From an uncultured Fluviicola sp. (lineage in GTDB: Bacteria; Bacteroidota; Bacteroidia; Flavobacteriales_D; Crocinitomicaceae): DNA of 53,699 nt. Location of the stretch: positions 1 through 53,699 of the forward strand of contig NZ_CABHOL010000037.1 in NCBI RefSeq assembly GCF_902168135.1, written 5' to 3'. Positions 24,418-32,569 of this stretch are shown here, piece by piece. Each line of letters opens with the position of its first letter. Within the stretch, counting starts at the first letter, position 1. The notes below the pieces were generated by a model, which saw nothing but the letters and a program-made list of their open reading frames with translations, searched no databases and was not told the DNA's origin. Position numbers and translations under genes: made by a program.

Positions 24418-26136
24418 TTATTCTTCACCTTTATAAACTAATTCAGTATCTGCATATCCTTCGCCTTTCTTCGGAGCTTTTTTTTCAGGGTGCACTTTTT
24501 TGAATCCCATTTTTTCGTACCAGGGAACTGCTGAGTATGCAGACTCCACACGTAACTCGGTACAATTGGACCTATTAAAAGAATCAAATGCTTCTTTGAT
24601 TAATTTGGAAGCGCCACCTCCCTTTTCCGGATGCCCGATCAGCCAGCGGATATACATGTAAGGTTCCTGATCGTGCATCAGTTTAATGAACTCATATGGT
24701 TGTGGAGGGTTGTCGTCATCGTCTTCTACTTCCAGTTTGTCTCTGCGAACTTCAAGTACCATGTAAGCAATTGCTTCTTCGCCATGCTCATCATTATACC
24801 TGGCGCTGATTGTTCTTTGACTCACAAGTACTGTTGCCGGACTGAACCACCCAGTACGCTCATTTGGATCACTCATATTTTCAGAAACATCCAAACCTTC
24901 ATCAAATTTATCCCAATTCCATCCGGAGGTAAGATCGTCATGATCAGCATTCTCTTGTCCTTCGTGTTCACTCTTAACATGTTTTTCATTACGCCTTCTT
25001 TTTCTTTCCGCAGTGACCCATGCTTGATGAAAAGCGCTTAATTCCCCAGAAACCCTAGCTCTTTCAAATGGATGTTGGTCATCGTCGTTGTGTTCCATTA
25101 ACACAATATTCCTTGGTCTCGGCGGATCAAGCTTGATTGTTTCTGACCGGACATAAGCATCTTCCGGGGCATCTTCCAGTTCATGATCCACCTCCAGTTC
25201 CAACACTTTCAGCCATTCATGTTTCATTTCATCATCTTCCCTGGCTTTATTGCGTTTTTCAGGATCTTCCTGATTTGAACCGCGTCGCGACATAAACACT
25301 TCCTCATCATCGACTACCAGCTTCTGTCCTTGAGATAATTCTCCATGTTGATCCAATGAAACTTCTCCTGCTTGCCAATTGTCTCCATTTCCAAAAAGAG
25401 TTTCTGTATCATCATCGTCTTCTTCCACAGCCGGATCTTCTTGTACTCTGACCAAGTGAGTAATCCCCCATATAACACGGGCACCTCTTCTAAGCATTTG
25501 GACAGGACTTCCCCATTGAGCAGTTTTTGTAGTATTCAAAGATGTCTCAACCGATTTTTCGCTATCCGGATCCGATTTCATCTGCAAAGCCCTTGCCCCC
25601 ATCACATCCGCTTCTTTTTCCAAACCGGCATCGTCGTTTACGGGAATATTGCTTTTCAGCTGCATGGTTGGTTTTACCCTTCCCTGCTTTTGCTGTACGA
25701 CATGCCAGGCTTCGTGAGGCAGGTGTTTCTCTTGTCCGGGAGCAATGTGAATATCTGTTCCCTGCGCATACGCGTGTGCCTGAAGTTGTGCCGGCTTGTC
25801 CGAGTTGTAATGCACTTTTACGTCATCCAGGGAATAGCCGGACATACTTTCGACTCCCGATTTCAGGTTATCCGGAAGACCGGTATTGTTTTTTATTTTT
25901 TGGATGGAATCTTGTGTAACAGAACTTGCTCCCTCACTTTCCTGTAACTGCTTTATCTGTTTCGATTGATCGGTATCCTGGGAACCAGCTGTTAATTTCC
26001 GTTGAGCAATGGCCTCCGGACGATTATCGGATAGTTCGAAATTGGATGCTCCTGATTTTCGTTCGCCCGAACCCGATGCATAGGATGTCTCCTTGTCGGT
26101 AATATTACTCTGAACGTTATTCTGATATGTGTTCAC
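24418..26136 (-). CDS. DUF4157 (eCIS-core-like) protein fused to a C-terminal GNAT acetyltransferase domain
   Basis: 572 residues. The N-terminal third is a DUF4157 domain (about 88-185) with the metalloprotease-like H141-E142-A-W-H145 motif and an acidic residue in LEKEADVM (E175); QLQAHAYAQGTDIHIAPGQE is characteristic. DUF4157 is found in effectors carried by extracellular contractile injection systems and in polymorphic toxins. Residues 190-450 are highly acidic and low in complexity. The C-terminal region (about 450-570) is a GNAT domain: WLIGHPEKGGGASKLIKEAF with the acetyl-CoA loop GGG-A (506-509), and SAVPWYEKMGFKKV for the last strand and helix. A GNAT domain as the toxic end would modify a target protein or tRNA. 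The start seems to be GTG at 26136. No injection-system structural genes or immunity gene are in the window. Confidence 0.8.
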   Translation of the reverse strand: MNTYQNNVQSNITDKETSYASGSGERKSGASNFELSDNRPEAIAQRKLTAGSQDTDQSKQIKQLQESEGASSVTQDSIQKIKNNTGLPDNLKSGVESMSGYSLDDVKVHYNSDKPAQLQAHAYAQGTDIHIAPGQEKHLPHEAWHVVQQKQGRVKPTMQLKSNIPVNDDAGLEKEADVMGARALQMKSDPDSEKSVETSLNTTKTAQWGSPVQMLRRGARVIWGITHLVRVQEDPAVEEDDDDTETLFGNGDNWQAGEVSLDQHGELSQGQKLVVDDEEVFMSRRGSNQEDPEKRNKAREDDEMKHEWLKVLELEVDHELEDAPEDAYVRSETIKLDPPRPRNIVLMEHNDDDQHPFERARVSGELSAFHQAWVTAERKRRRNEKHVKSEHEGQENADHDDLTSGWNWDKFDEGLDVSENMSDPNERTGWFSPATVLVSQRTISARYNDEHGEEAIAYMVLEVRRDKLEVEDDDDNPPQPYEFIKLMHDQEPYMYIRWLIGHPEKGGGASKLIKEAFDSFNRSNCTELRVESAYSAVPWYEKMGFKKVHPEKKAPKKGEGYADTELVYKGEE

Positions 26137-26191
26137 GAACGAAAAATGAATAGTTGTTTTTCAAATCTACTCTTTTTTCCGAATTATTACA

Positions 26192-27103
26192 TCAATTCCA
26201 CGAACGGTATTCCATCGGTGTTACCCCGGTTTTTGATTTAAACAGTCTGTTGAACGACTGCGAATGCTCAAATCCCAGTTCGAAGGCTATTTCACTCACG
26301 GAAAGTTGTGTCGTACTCAATTTTACCTTCGCCGCTTCGATGAGCTTACTGTGAATGTGCTGCTGAGTAGTTTGTCCGGTAAGGGATTTCAACAAACTCG
26401 ACAAGTAATTGGGGGAAATATTTAATTGTGATGCAATATCTTGTGCCTGTGGCAATCCTTTTTCAATCAAATCTCCTGATCTGAAGTAGCTTTCCAGCAA
26501 GTCTTCCAGTTTTTCAAGTACCTGGTGGTTTGTTTTCTGACGTGTAATAAACTGACGCTGGTAAAAACGGTCAAAATAGTTCAATAAAACCTCTAAATGA
26601 GCAATGATAATTCCCTGAGTAAAAGCATCTATGTTACTGTGGTATTCCTGCTTCATCTTTTGAAGGATGTCGACCACCACTTCTTCTTCTTTCTCGGAAA
26701 CGAATAAGGCTTCATTCACGGAATAACCGAAAAAATCGTACTGCTTAATCTTCTTTGCCATCGGGTGATTCCAAAGAAAATCCGGGTGAAGACAAAGAAT
26801 GATCCCGCTGGGTTTTGGCGGAGTTTTATCGATAGTGATTTGTACCAGCTGTCCGGGAGAAACCATCGAAACGATGCCGCCGTCGAAATCGTATTGCTGG
26901 TGGCCGTAACGGAACCTCCCGTTCATATCGTGTTTCAGTCCGATGCAGTAGAAATGCTGCAGCCAGCTGATTTCTTTATCGTCTGTTTGGTATTCCACCA
27001 AGCCATAGTCTATAACACTTACCAACGGATGTTCGGGTGCGGGCAAACCTGCGATCTTGTGGAAATCACTGATGGAATTAAATACGTAAACTTGCTTTTT
27101 CAT
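26192..27103 (-). CDS. AraC-family regulator, paralogue of the one at 18728
   Basis: 303 residues from ATG 27103 (MKKQVYVFNSISDFHK); a TTG six codons earlier is unlikely. Same architecture as the regulator at 18728: sensor with YDFDGGIVSMVSPGQL and HPDFLWNHPMAKKIKQYDFF, then double HTH with ASQLNISPNYLSSLLKSLTG and IAFELGFEHSQSFNRLFKSK. Similar over its whole length. It follows an SDR gene, as in the other unit. It likely binds the 21-bp-spaced TGTAAC repeats at 28059-28085. Confidence 0.85.
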   Translation of the reverse strand: MKKQVYVFNSISDFHKIAGLPAPEHPLVSVIDYGLVEYQTDDKEISWLQHFYCIGLKHDMNGRFRYGHQQYDFDGGIVSMVSPGQLVQITIDKTPPKPSGIILCLHPDFLWNHPMAKKIKQYDFFGYSVNEALFVSEKEEEVVVDILQKMKQEYHSNIDAFTQGIIIAHLEVLLNYFDRFYQRQFITRQKTNHQVLEKLEDLLESYFRSGDLIEKGLPQAQDIASQLNISPNYLSSLLKSLTGQTTQQHIHSKLIEAAKVKLSTTQLSVSEIAFELGFEHSQSFNRLFKSKTGVTPMEYRSWN

Positions 27104-27122
27104 AAGCCATAATGCAATCAAA

Positions 27123-27152
27123 GATAGGGCATTGAAAATTACCTGCCCTATC
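27123..27152. other. Hairpin between the second SDR and AraC genes
   Basis: GATAGGGCA at 27123-27131 pairs perfectly with TGCCCTATC at 27144-27152 (12-base loop). It occupies the 62-bp gap between SDR and AraC, like the hairpin at 19687 in the first unit, so both units have a stem there that could tune read-through from SDR into the regulator gene. On the minus strand it also covers a TATCTTTG box (27119-27126), a possible promoter element for the AraC gene. Confidence 0.5.
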
Positions 27153-27165
27153 CCTGTTTTTAAAA

Positions 27166-28002
27166 TTAATAATCCGTCGATTTACTCAATGCCTCATTGG
27201 AAGTCATATCCGTTTTCAGCATGTTTATTTTCGCTTCCGCCAATCCGTAAGCGTCTGATCCCATCACGAAATGTACCGGCGGATTTTGCATATTTCCCAG
27301 GTTAATGAATGCTTCAGCAGCTAATTCAGGATTCCCGGGCTGGTTACCTGCAATTTCTTCTTTGTGCTTCAATTCCAGTGCACGTGCGGTTGTGTATTCG
27401 TGAATCGGTTTTTGAGGAGTATTCAGTGAACCTGATTCCAGGAAGTTTGTTCTGAAATACCCCGGATAAACAACTGTTGCGGAAATTCCAAACTCACTTG
27501 CTTCCGAAGCCAATGCTTCCGTGAATCCCGCTACTGCGAATTTAGTAGCACAGTAAACTCCCCATCCCGGGAATGCTCCGAGCAAACCACCGATTGAAGC
27601 AACATTCATGATGTGACCTGATTTCTGCGAACGCATCAACGGCATCACCTGACGAATAACATTCAACGAACCGAATACATTTGCATCAAAGTTCTCACGT
27701 GCCTCTCTGTCCGATAATTCTTCCAGGGTTCCCAGCTGACCATAACCTGCATTGTTTACAAGTACATCTATTTTACCAAATGCCTTCACTGTGGATTCCA
27801 CTCCTTTTTGAATACTTTCTTCATTCAAAATATCCATTTCAAGAGGCAGGAAATTTGCTGATTTTTCAATCACTTTTTCAAGACTTGCAATTGACCGGGA
27901 TGTTCCTGCTACACGGTATCCCTGCGCGATCAATTGTTTTACGAGTGCCAATCCCAATCCTTTGGATGCTCCTGTTACGAGCCATACTTTGTTTGTGTCC
28001 AT
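27166..28002 (-). CDS. SDR-family NAD(P)-dependent oxidoreductase
   Basis: 278 residues. LVTGASKGLGLALVKQLIAQ, IDVLVNNAGYGQLGTLEELS and VYCATKFAVAGFTEALASEA (catalytic Y-x-x-x-K) show a complete classical SDR. It is a paralogue of the SDR at 19719, with the same following AraC gene and the same kind of upstream repeats. The 5' leader also shares CTTTG..TGTACAAAT..TTAAACAAA with that of the first unit. Confidence 0.85.
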   Translation of the reverse strand: MDTNKVWLVTGASKGLGLALVKQLIAQGYRVAGTSRSIASLEKVIEKSANFLPLEMDILNEESIQKGVESTVKAFGKIDVLVNNAGYGQLGTLEELSDREARENFDANVFGSLNVIRQVMPLMRSQKSGHIMNVASIGGLLGAFPGWGVYCATKFAVAGFTEALASEASEFGISATVVYPGYFRTNFLESGSLNTPQKPIHEYTTARALELKHKEEIAGNQPGNPELAAEAFINLGNMQNPPVHFVMGSDAYGLAEAKINMLKTDMTSNEALSKSTDY

Positions 28003-28058
28003 GATTTTTTGTTTAATTATTTGTACACTACAAAGTTGCGGCGAAGGTGATCCACAGA

Positions 28059-28085
28059 TGTAACCGTTTCAACGGGTGTTGTAAC
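28059..28085 (-). promoter_or_regulatory. AraC-type operator: direct repeats 21 bp apart, second unit
   Basis: TGTAAC occurs at 28059-28064 and 28080-28085, again exactly 21 bp apart, 57-83 bp upstream of the SDR start at 28002. The fuller half-sites (TGTAACCG and TGTAACTG) resemble TGTATCC of the first unit with one base changed, as expected for diverged paralogous regulators. Confidence 0.6.
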
Positions 28086-28104
28086 TGAAACCTCTAAAAT
28101 CTCA

Positions 28105-28519
28105 CCCTACTTTTTTCCAAGGCAAAAAAAGTAGGACAAAAATGCCTTTGCACAATTACAGCTTTCAGCCAACCAGCCGATCCGGATCAATCCACGAAAA
28201 GGCGGGATCAGGATCCAAAATGCAATCCTGTAGTTGTTTTGCAAACACTACAGGATTAGCACTTTTCGGGATTGATAACCGAATCGGCCGGTTGTCGTTT
28301 CTTAAAAAAAATCTGAAGTACGGGTAATGATTGGAAGATTCTGCAGTAGTCCTGCAGGTCGTGTAATTGTGCGTTTTAGCATCCAGTATCAATCTGTCAA
28401 AAAAAGATTAGATCCTTATTTCAAAAATCACCCGCTCCATTATTTAAAATGGATTCAAAATCCCACTAAAAAAGGAAAAAGAAGTAAAATGAATCTTTTT
28501 TTATCGAACAACAATGATT
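28105..28519. repeat. Dispersed 415-bp structured element, copy 2
   Basis: This is the second copy of the element at 12805-13220, in the same orientation. The opening hairpin reads CCTACTTTTTT ... AAAAAAGTAGG: relative to copy 1, both partners of one base pair changed together (T-A to C-G). The inverted repeats GCACAATTAC / GTAATTGTGC and AATCCTGTAG / CTACAGGATT (perfect here) are kept. It ends at about 28519 with ACAATGATTT, next to the stop of the gene at 28520. It lies directly upstream of the second SDR unit. Confidence 0.8.
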
Positions 28520-29059
28520 TCATTTATTTTTTGGACTAAATGAATCAATCGCAGTTACCAAATTCTTTTCGTAACGAGTATCGAAACCGAGGTAGCTGAT
28601 ATCACTAAACAGAAACACTTGCTGATCTGTCCATTCAGCATTTTCAGAAATTAGGTGTAACTCAACGGAATTGTCATTTACAACTAAAACTTTCCCTACC
28701 CAATAGGAATCTTCATCGTCATAAGTAAAAACAGAAACCAATTTTCCAATAAGGGTTTTGAAAGCTGCTTTCATATCCTGAAAATCATTCGGATCGATAC
28801 CCGTAATGAGATCTTTTGAATTATCATTTCTCACTTCAGTGTATTCGGAATCTTGCCATTCTCTGTAAAGTTCAAAGTCCTGATTTTTGATGATAGTAAA
28901 TCCATCAAAATCACCGTATTCTTCATTGAAGTTGAGCAATAAAACAACTTCACTATTGGACAGTAAACAGATTCCCGTATAAACATTATTGGTATTAGGA
29001 GCGGTATCAATATCTATGATACGTCTTCGTTCTATTAATTCTTTCAAGGTGAATTCCAT
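28520..29059 (-). CDS. Protein of unknown function next to methionine aminopeptidase
   Basis: 179 residues from ATG 29059 (MEFTLKELIERRRIIDID); a TTG at 29074 adds five residues. The protein looks like a beta-rich domain of the Sm/RNA-binding or SH3-like kind (VYTGICLLSNSEVVLLLNF, EDSYWVGKVLVVNDNSVELH), but no family is recognised. It starts 5 bp after the map stop, so it is co-transcribed with methionine aminopeptidase. The element copy 2 abuts its 3' end. Confidence 0.6.
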   Translation of the reverse strand: MEFTLKELIERRRIIDIDTAPNTNNVYTGICLLSNSEVVLLLNFNEEYGDFDGFTIIKNQDFELYREWQDSEYTEVRNDNSKDLITGIDPNDFQDMKAAFKTLIGKLVSVFTYDDEDSYWVGKVLVVNDNSVELHLISENAEWTDQQVFLFSDISYLGFDTRYEKNLVTAIDSFSPKNK

Positions 29060-29064
29060 TGAAA

Positions 29065-29829
29065 TCAATTCCAAACGCCGTTCATTTCGGTCAGGATAAT
29101 CGGTTTTCCATCGGTAATGACGATTGTGTGCTCGTGCTGTGCCATGAAACCGCCTTTGTTTCCGACCATTGTCCAGCCGTCGTTTAAAGTATCCGCGTAA
29201 GTAGATGTTGTTGAAATGAATGTTTCAATGGCTACAACGGAGTTCTTTTTAAATCGCCGGTGGTCGAAGCGGTTCTTATAATTCAGCAATTCATCGGGCT
29301 GTTCGTGCAAACTTCTTCCGATTCCGTGTCCGCCGAGATTTTTGATGACTTTGTAACCGCGTTTCTTAGCTTCGGTTTCCATCAAATGACCGATGTCTGC
29401 TATTTTCACGCCGCCCTGAATGCTGTCGATTGTTTTTCGTAAGATTTCTTTGGATGCATCGACCAATTTCTGATGCCCGTGAATGTCTTCGCCGATTACG
29501 AAAGAGTTTCCGTTATCCGACCAAAAACCTCCCAATTCGGCAGAAACATCGATGTTTATTAAGTCTCCTTCTTTCAACATTCGTTTGGCGGAAGGAATTC
29601 CGTGGCAAAATTCTTTACCCACACTGATGCAGGTCCAGCCCGGAAATCCGTAAGTTAGGTAAGGTGCTGATTTAGCTCCCAGGTCAGCAAGGATCTGCGC
29701 TCCGTATTCGTCCAGTTCTTTGGTGCTGATTCCCGGCTTGGCATACTTGCTCATTTCCCGTAAAGTAATGGCAACTGCTTCGCTCGCTTGCTGCATTCCG
29801 ATTAGTTCTTCTTCTCGTGTGATTGACAT
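29065..29829 (-). CDS. map: Type I methionine aminopeptidase
   Basis: 254 residues. It removes the N-terminal methionine of new proteins. The five metal ligands are present: D94 (INIDVSAELG), D105 (WSDNGNSF), H168 (GGHGIGRSLH), E202 (VAIETFISTT) and E233 (QHEHTIVI); H76 is the substrate-binding histidine. Length and order are normal for MetAP-I, without an N-terminal SH3 or zinc extension. ATG 29829. The next gene downstream (28520) follows after 5 bp. Confidence 0.9.
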   Translation of the reverse strand: MSITREEELIGMQQASEAVAITLREMSKYAKPGISTKELDEYGAQILADLGAKSAPYLTYGFPGWTCISVGKEFCHGIPSAKRMLKEGDLINIDVSAELGGFWSDNGNSFVIGEDIHGHQKLVDASKEILRKTIDSIQGGVKIADIGHLMETEAKKRGYKVIKNLGGHGIGRSLHEQPDELLNYKNRFDHRRFKKNSVVAIETFISTTSTYADTLNDGWTMVGNKGGFMAQHEHTIVITDGKPIILTEMNGVWN

Positions 29830-29998
29830 GTCCGTATGTTATTTGTTTGATTCATCCCTTTTTACAGGAATCATTTGAATATCTGTTTGTTTTACAAAGA
29901 TAATGGTATCTCCGGCTTGCTGAAGATTTATTCGGTTACTCTACACAACTGGTCTCCATCCTTCGGAATTGAATAAGGTTGCTTAGAGATGCGATATG

Positions 29999-30166
29999 TT
30001 TCGTTTTACATTCAATAAGTTCAATTACACACTGAATAAGTTTGGCTTCACACACAATAAGTTTCACTGAAGACTGAATAAATTTCGTTTTACATTTAAT
30101 AAGTTCGATTACATGTTGAATAAGTTTCGCTTCACAGATAATAAGTTTCATTTAACATTGATACAG
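29999..30166. repeat. Eight tandem 21-bp units with an 84-bp higher-order repeat
   Basis: Eight units of exactly 21 bp, most of which end in AATAAG (TTTCGTTTTACATTCAATAAG-like, split at position 20 here), follow one another without gaps. Units 1 and 5, 2 and 6, 3 and 7, and 4 and 8 are more alike than neighbours, so an 84-bp block of four units seems to have been doubled. Because 21 is a multiple of three, a minus-strand frame of 71 codons (29936-30151) stays open and reads as heptads of the form xKLIxxx. The array fills most of the 390-bp gap between map and the NTF2-like gene. I cannot tell whether it is translated. Confidence 0.75.
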
Positions 30167-30220
30167 TTTGTCAGAAGATCGCTTCGGTCCGTCGTAAGAT
30201 TGGTTCAAATGGGTTTGTTT

Positions 30221-30583
30221 CTATAGCTGGGTACAGCTTCCCCCGATCACTTTAAAACCATCCGGGAACTTCTTCCAGAAACGGATGTAGCGGAACTTCC
30301 CTTCTATCCTGTTTCCAAGCATACTTCCTTTTGAATCGTAAACGACCGTTACAACGGCGGTATCTTCTATGATGTTGATCTGTTCAATAGTAGGGATTAT
30401 TTCATCTACAACCATTTCTCCGGCACGGTGCGAAGCCAGGTCCAAAGCTTTGGTAATCACATTTCCGTTCGGAACGATAAACAACAAATCGTCGTGAAGT
30501 ATTTTCTCCAGGACAGAAATATCACTTTTCTTAATTGCTTCCAGCAGCTTGTTTTCGAGATCTATAATTTCGGTGTTTGTCAT
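30221..30583 (-). CDS. NTF2-like protein (DUF4440 type)
   Basis: 120 residues, one NTF2-like alpha+beta domain: DLENKLLEAIKKSDISVLEK, ILHDDLLFIVPNGNVITKAL and a C-terminal sheet ending FWKKFPDGFKVIGGSCTQL. Members bind or convert small molecules, or serve as stress-related stand-alone domains. ATG 30583. No partner gene is close. Confidence 0.7.
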   Translation of the reverse strand: MTNTEIIDLENKLLEAIKKSDISVLEKILHDDLLFIVPNGNVITKALDLASHRAGEMVVDEIIPTIEQINIIEDTAVVTVVYDSKGSMLGNRIEGKFRYIRFWKKFPDGFKVIGGSCTQL

Positions 30584-30633
30584 TTGTAAATGAATCTTAG
30601 TTAAAAGGATGAAATTAGTGAACGAGCAGAATA

Positions 30634-31050
30634 TTACAATCTTTCCTCACCATCACTGTATTGATGCAGTAATTTTGTTTCAACCCCGGTTGCATTTAAC
30701 AGTTCTTCAAAAAAGATATCCAAATGTTCCCGATGCTCCGGAATATCATAAGCCATTTTATTGATGAATATGATCCAGCCTGCTTCAGTGTGATCTTTGA
30801 ATTTAGTCTTTGATTCCTCGTCTGTGTTCGGATACAGTTCAAAATACCAACGTGGACCTTGTTTCAGAAATTGATTATAAAAATGCGTGTACACATACGG
30901 TTTTCTTGCTTCAAGGAAACTCGCGTTTGTGCTTTTGTACATTTTACGGTACCCATACTTATCAGCCATGAAGGCATTGATGTTCTTAACGATCTTTTTC
31001 TCATTGCCGCGGTCACAAATTATTCCGTATTCTGAATGATTCTTACTCAT
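30634..31050 (-). CDS. Protein of unknown function
   Basis: 138 residues, cytosolic, with several aromatic residues (YGYRKMYKSTNASFLEARKP, GPRWYFELYPNTDEESKTKF). No motif is recognised. It is separated by 6 bp from the next gene (31057), so they may be co-transcribed. ATG 31050. Confidence 0.5.
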   Translation of the reverse strand: MSKNHSEYGIICDRGNEKKIVKNINAFMADKYGYRKMYKSTNASFLEARKPYVYTHFYNQFLKQGPRWYFELYPNTDEESKTKFKDHTEAGWIIFINKMAYDIPEHREHLDIFFEELLNATGVETKLLHQYSDGEERL

Positions 31051-31056
31051 ACCTAT

Positions 31057-31398
31057 CTATTCTTTTTCAAAGGTGTAAGTCGTTATAATCGAACTAATTC
31101 CATCACCACCACCGGCTATTGAAATTAAATGATAACCTGAAGATTGAAGTCTGTTGATGGTTTCATTGATGATCAATAGATTTTGAGAATGATCACGACC
31201 TGATAATTTACTCAGTTCTATTTTTTCTACTTTGCCATTTTCATATACAATGGATATACTATTGTCTACCAATCCGTTTGCTTCCAATGTTCTCATGGTT
31301 AAGATACCACTGGATGCAGGTTTATTTGTAAACCCGAAAATGACACTTAGCGACACAATCAGCAACGATGCAATAATGAGCATAAATTTATTTTTCAT
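31057..31398 (-). CDS. Small exported protein of unknown function
   Basis: 113 residues from ATG 31398; a TTG at 31425 in the same frame is not preferred. The N-terminus (MKNKFMLIIASLLIVSLSVI) is a signal peptide or anchor. The rest includes ISIAGGGDGISSIITTYTFE. No family is recognised. The stop of the lipoprotein gene at 31426 lies just upstream. Confidence 0.5.
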   Translation of the reverse strand: MKNKFMLIIASLLIVSLSVIFGFTNKPASSGILTMRTLEANGLVDNSISIVYENGKVEKIELSKLSGRDHSQNLLIINETINRLQSSGYHLISIAGGGDGISSIITTYTFEKE

Positions 31399-31425
31399 CT
31401 TTTCATTTTTAAGTTTTGTACACAA

Positions 31426-32196
31426 TTATTCATATTCCGGGAAGTAAAGCTCATCAAAATCTTCGATCTCTGAGAGTTTAATCATTTTATCCAGTTTGAT
31501 ATCTTTCCAGCTCTCTTTGAATACTTCTTCCCCGCTTTCAGCCGTTTCATTGGTGTTTATCCGCTCCTGCATTCTTTTGGTCGAGAAATTAATGCTTTTT
31601 TCCCTGTTAATGACCGGTCCGTGACTACTTGTGGAATCATACCCGATCAGTTCAAAATCCCCGTTTTGGTAGCGGAAGGTGTATGTCCAATAGCCATATC
31701 TTCCGTGCCGGTATTCCACGTACAGTTTTCCTTTCCGGATATCCAGCGTTAGTTCCGGCGGAAAATACACGCCTCCTTCTTCGTTTTCAGAGGAAAAACA
31801 ATCCGGGTTCTTTGAAGCAAGTTCGTATCCATTTGCTCTTTTAAACAGCACGATAATTCCTCTCCGGTTACGGTCCAGTTCACCCTTAAATTCGTCCTGT
31901 ACAAACATGCTTTTATCCGTTCCCTTGATCATTAAAACCAAGTCCGCGATTCCGTCTTTGTTCAAATCTCCGTTTACCTTGTCAAAAAGCACCATTCCCT
32001 TCGGGATGTAATCCAGGTGATCTTGTTTCAGTTCCAGAACCGGGATTTCTTTTTCGGGAGTGTTCGCAGATTCGGCAGTACGAACTTCTTCCGTAGCCGC
32101 TTTTTTAACAGAATCAGTTCCCGGATCACTGCAGGATGCATAAAGGATGGCCAAAGACAAAAGCATTCCAGTCTGAACGGGTCGGTTTATTTTCAT
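31426..32196 (-). CDS. Lipoprotein with EF-hand-like calcium loop
   Basis: 256 residues. The lipobox YASC ends a clear signal sequence, so it is lipid-anchored. The body includes DKVNGDLNKDGIADLVLMIK, whose DxNxDGxAD loop resembles calcium-binding or FG-GAP-type loops. The rest is a beta-rich domain (RHGRYGYWTYTFRYQNGDFE). No named family. It may bind surface polysaccharide or protein, by inference. Confidence 0.55.
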   Translation of the reverse strand: MKINRPVQTGMLLSLAILYASCSDPGTDSVKKAATEEVRTAESANTPEKEIPVLELKQDHLDYIPKGMVLFDKVNGDLNKDGIADLVLMIKGTDKSMFVQDEFKGELDRNRRGIIVLFKRANGYELASKNPDCFSSENEEGGVYFPPELTLDIRKGKLYVEYRHGRYGYWTYTFRYQNGDFELIGYDSTSSHGPVINREKSINFSTKRMQERINTNETAESGEEVFKESWKDIKLDKMIKLSEIEDFDELYFPEYE

Positions 32197-32212
32197 TGTT
32201 GAAAGATCTGAT

Positions 32213-32560
32213 TTATGTAAATGTAATGAATCGTTTCAATCGCCCGATTTCTTCTAAACTTGAATTTCTCAGATCAACTACTTTTTCACCTGTTTCACCG
32301 GAGCTTTTATCAATTGTAAGAATACGAACTTCATCCAACGCATTTACTAATTTTTGTTTGCGTTTGGAAGGATTCACCGATGACAGATAACCCGGTGTCG
32401 GATCATTAATAAAACTGAGTGTTATTTTTTTGAATTCATTTTCAAATTCGTAAACCGAATCGACGTTCCAATTGTCGGGGGATTGCGGTTTTACCTGTTC
32501 ATGCAATGTAAACCCACATTCGTAAAGGATATCCAAAATCTGTCTGATGTCCAACCTCAT
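32213..32560 (-). CDS. Protein of unknown function
   Basis: 115 residues, cytosolic, charged; contains FTLHEQVKPQSPDNWNVDSV and KIT-type strands. No family recognised. It stops 16 bp before the start of the lipoprotein gene 31426-32196 and starts 9 bp after the arr stop, so it is likely co-transcribed with arr. Confidence 0.45.
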   Translation of the reverse strand: MRLDIRQILDILYECGFTLHEQVKPQSPDNWNVDSVYEFENEFKKITLSFINDPTPGYLSSVNPSKRKQKLVNALDEVRILTIDKSSGETGEKVVDLRNSSLEEIGRLKRFITFT

Positions 32561-32569
32561 GGATCTCGT

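Noticed and set aside
24418-26136. An extracellular contractile injection system locus around the DUF4157 gene.
   Set aside because: No sheath, tube, baseplate or AAA+ genes are nearby; neighbours are an HxlR regulator and an AraC/SDR unit.
29936-30151. A 71-codon heptad frame across the 21-bp tandem array as a protein gene.
   Set aside because: The frame follows from the 21-bp period, which keeps any frame open, so openness is not evidence of coding. Kept only as a repeat finding.
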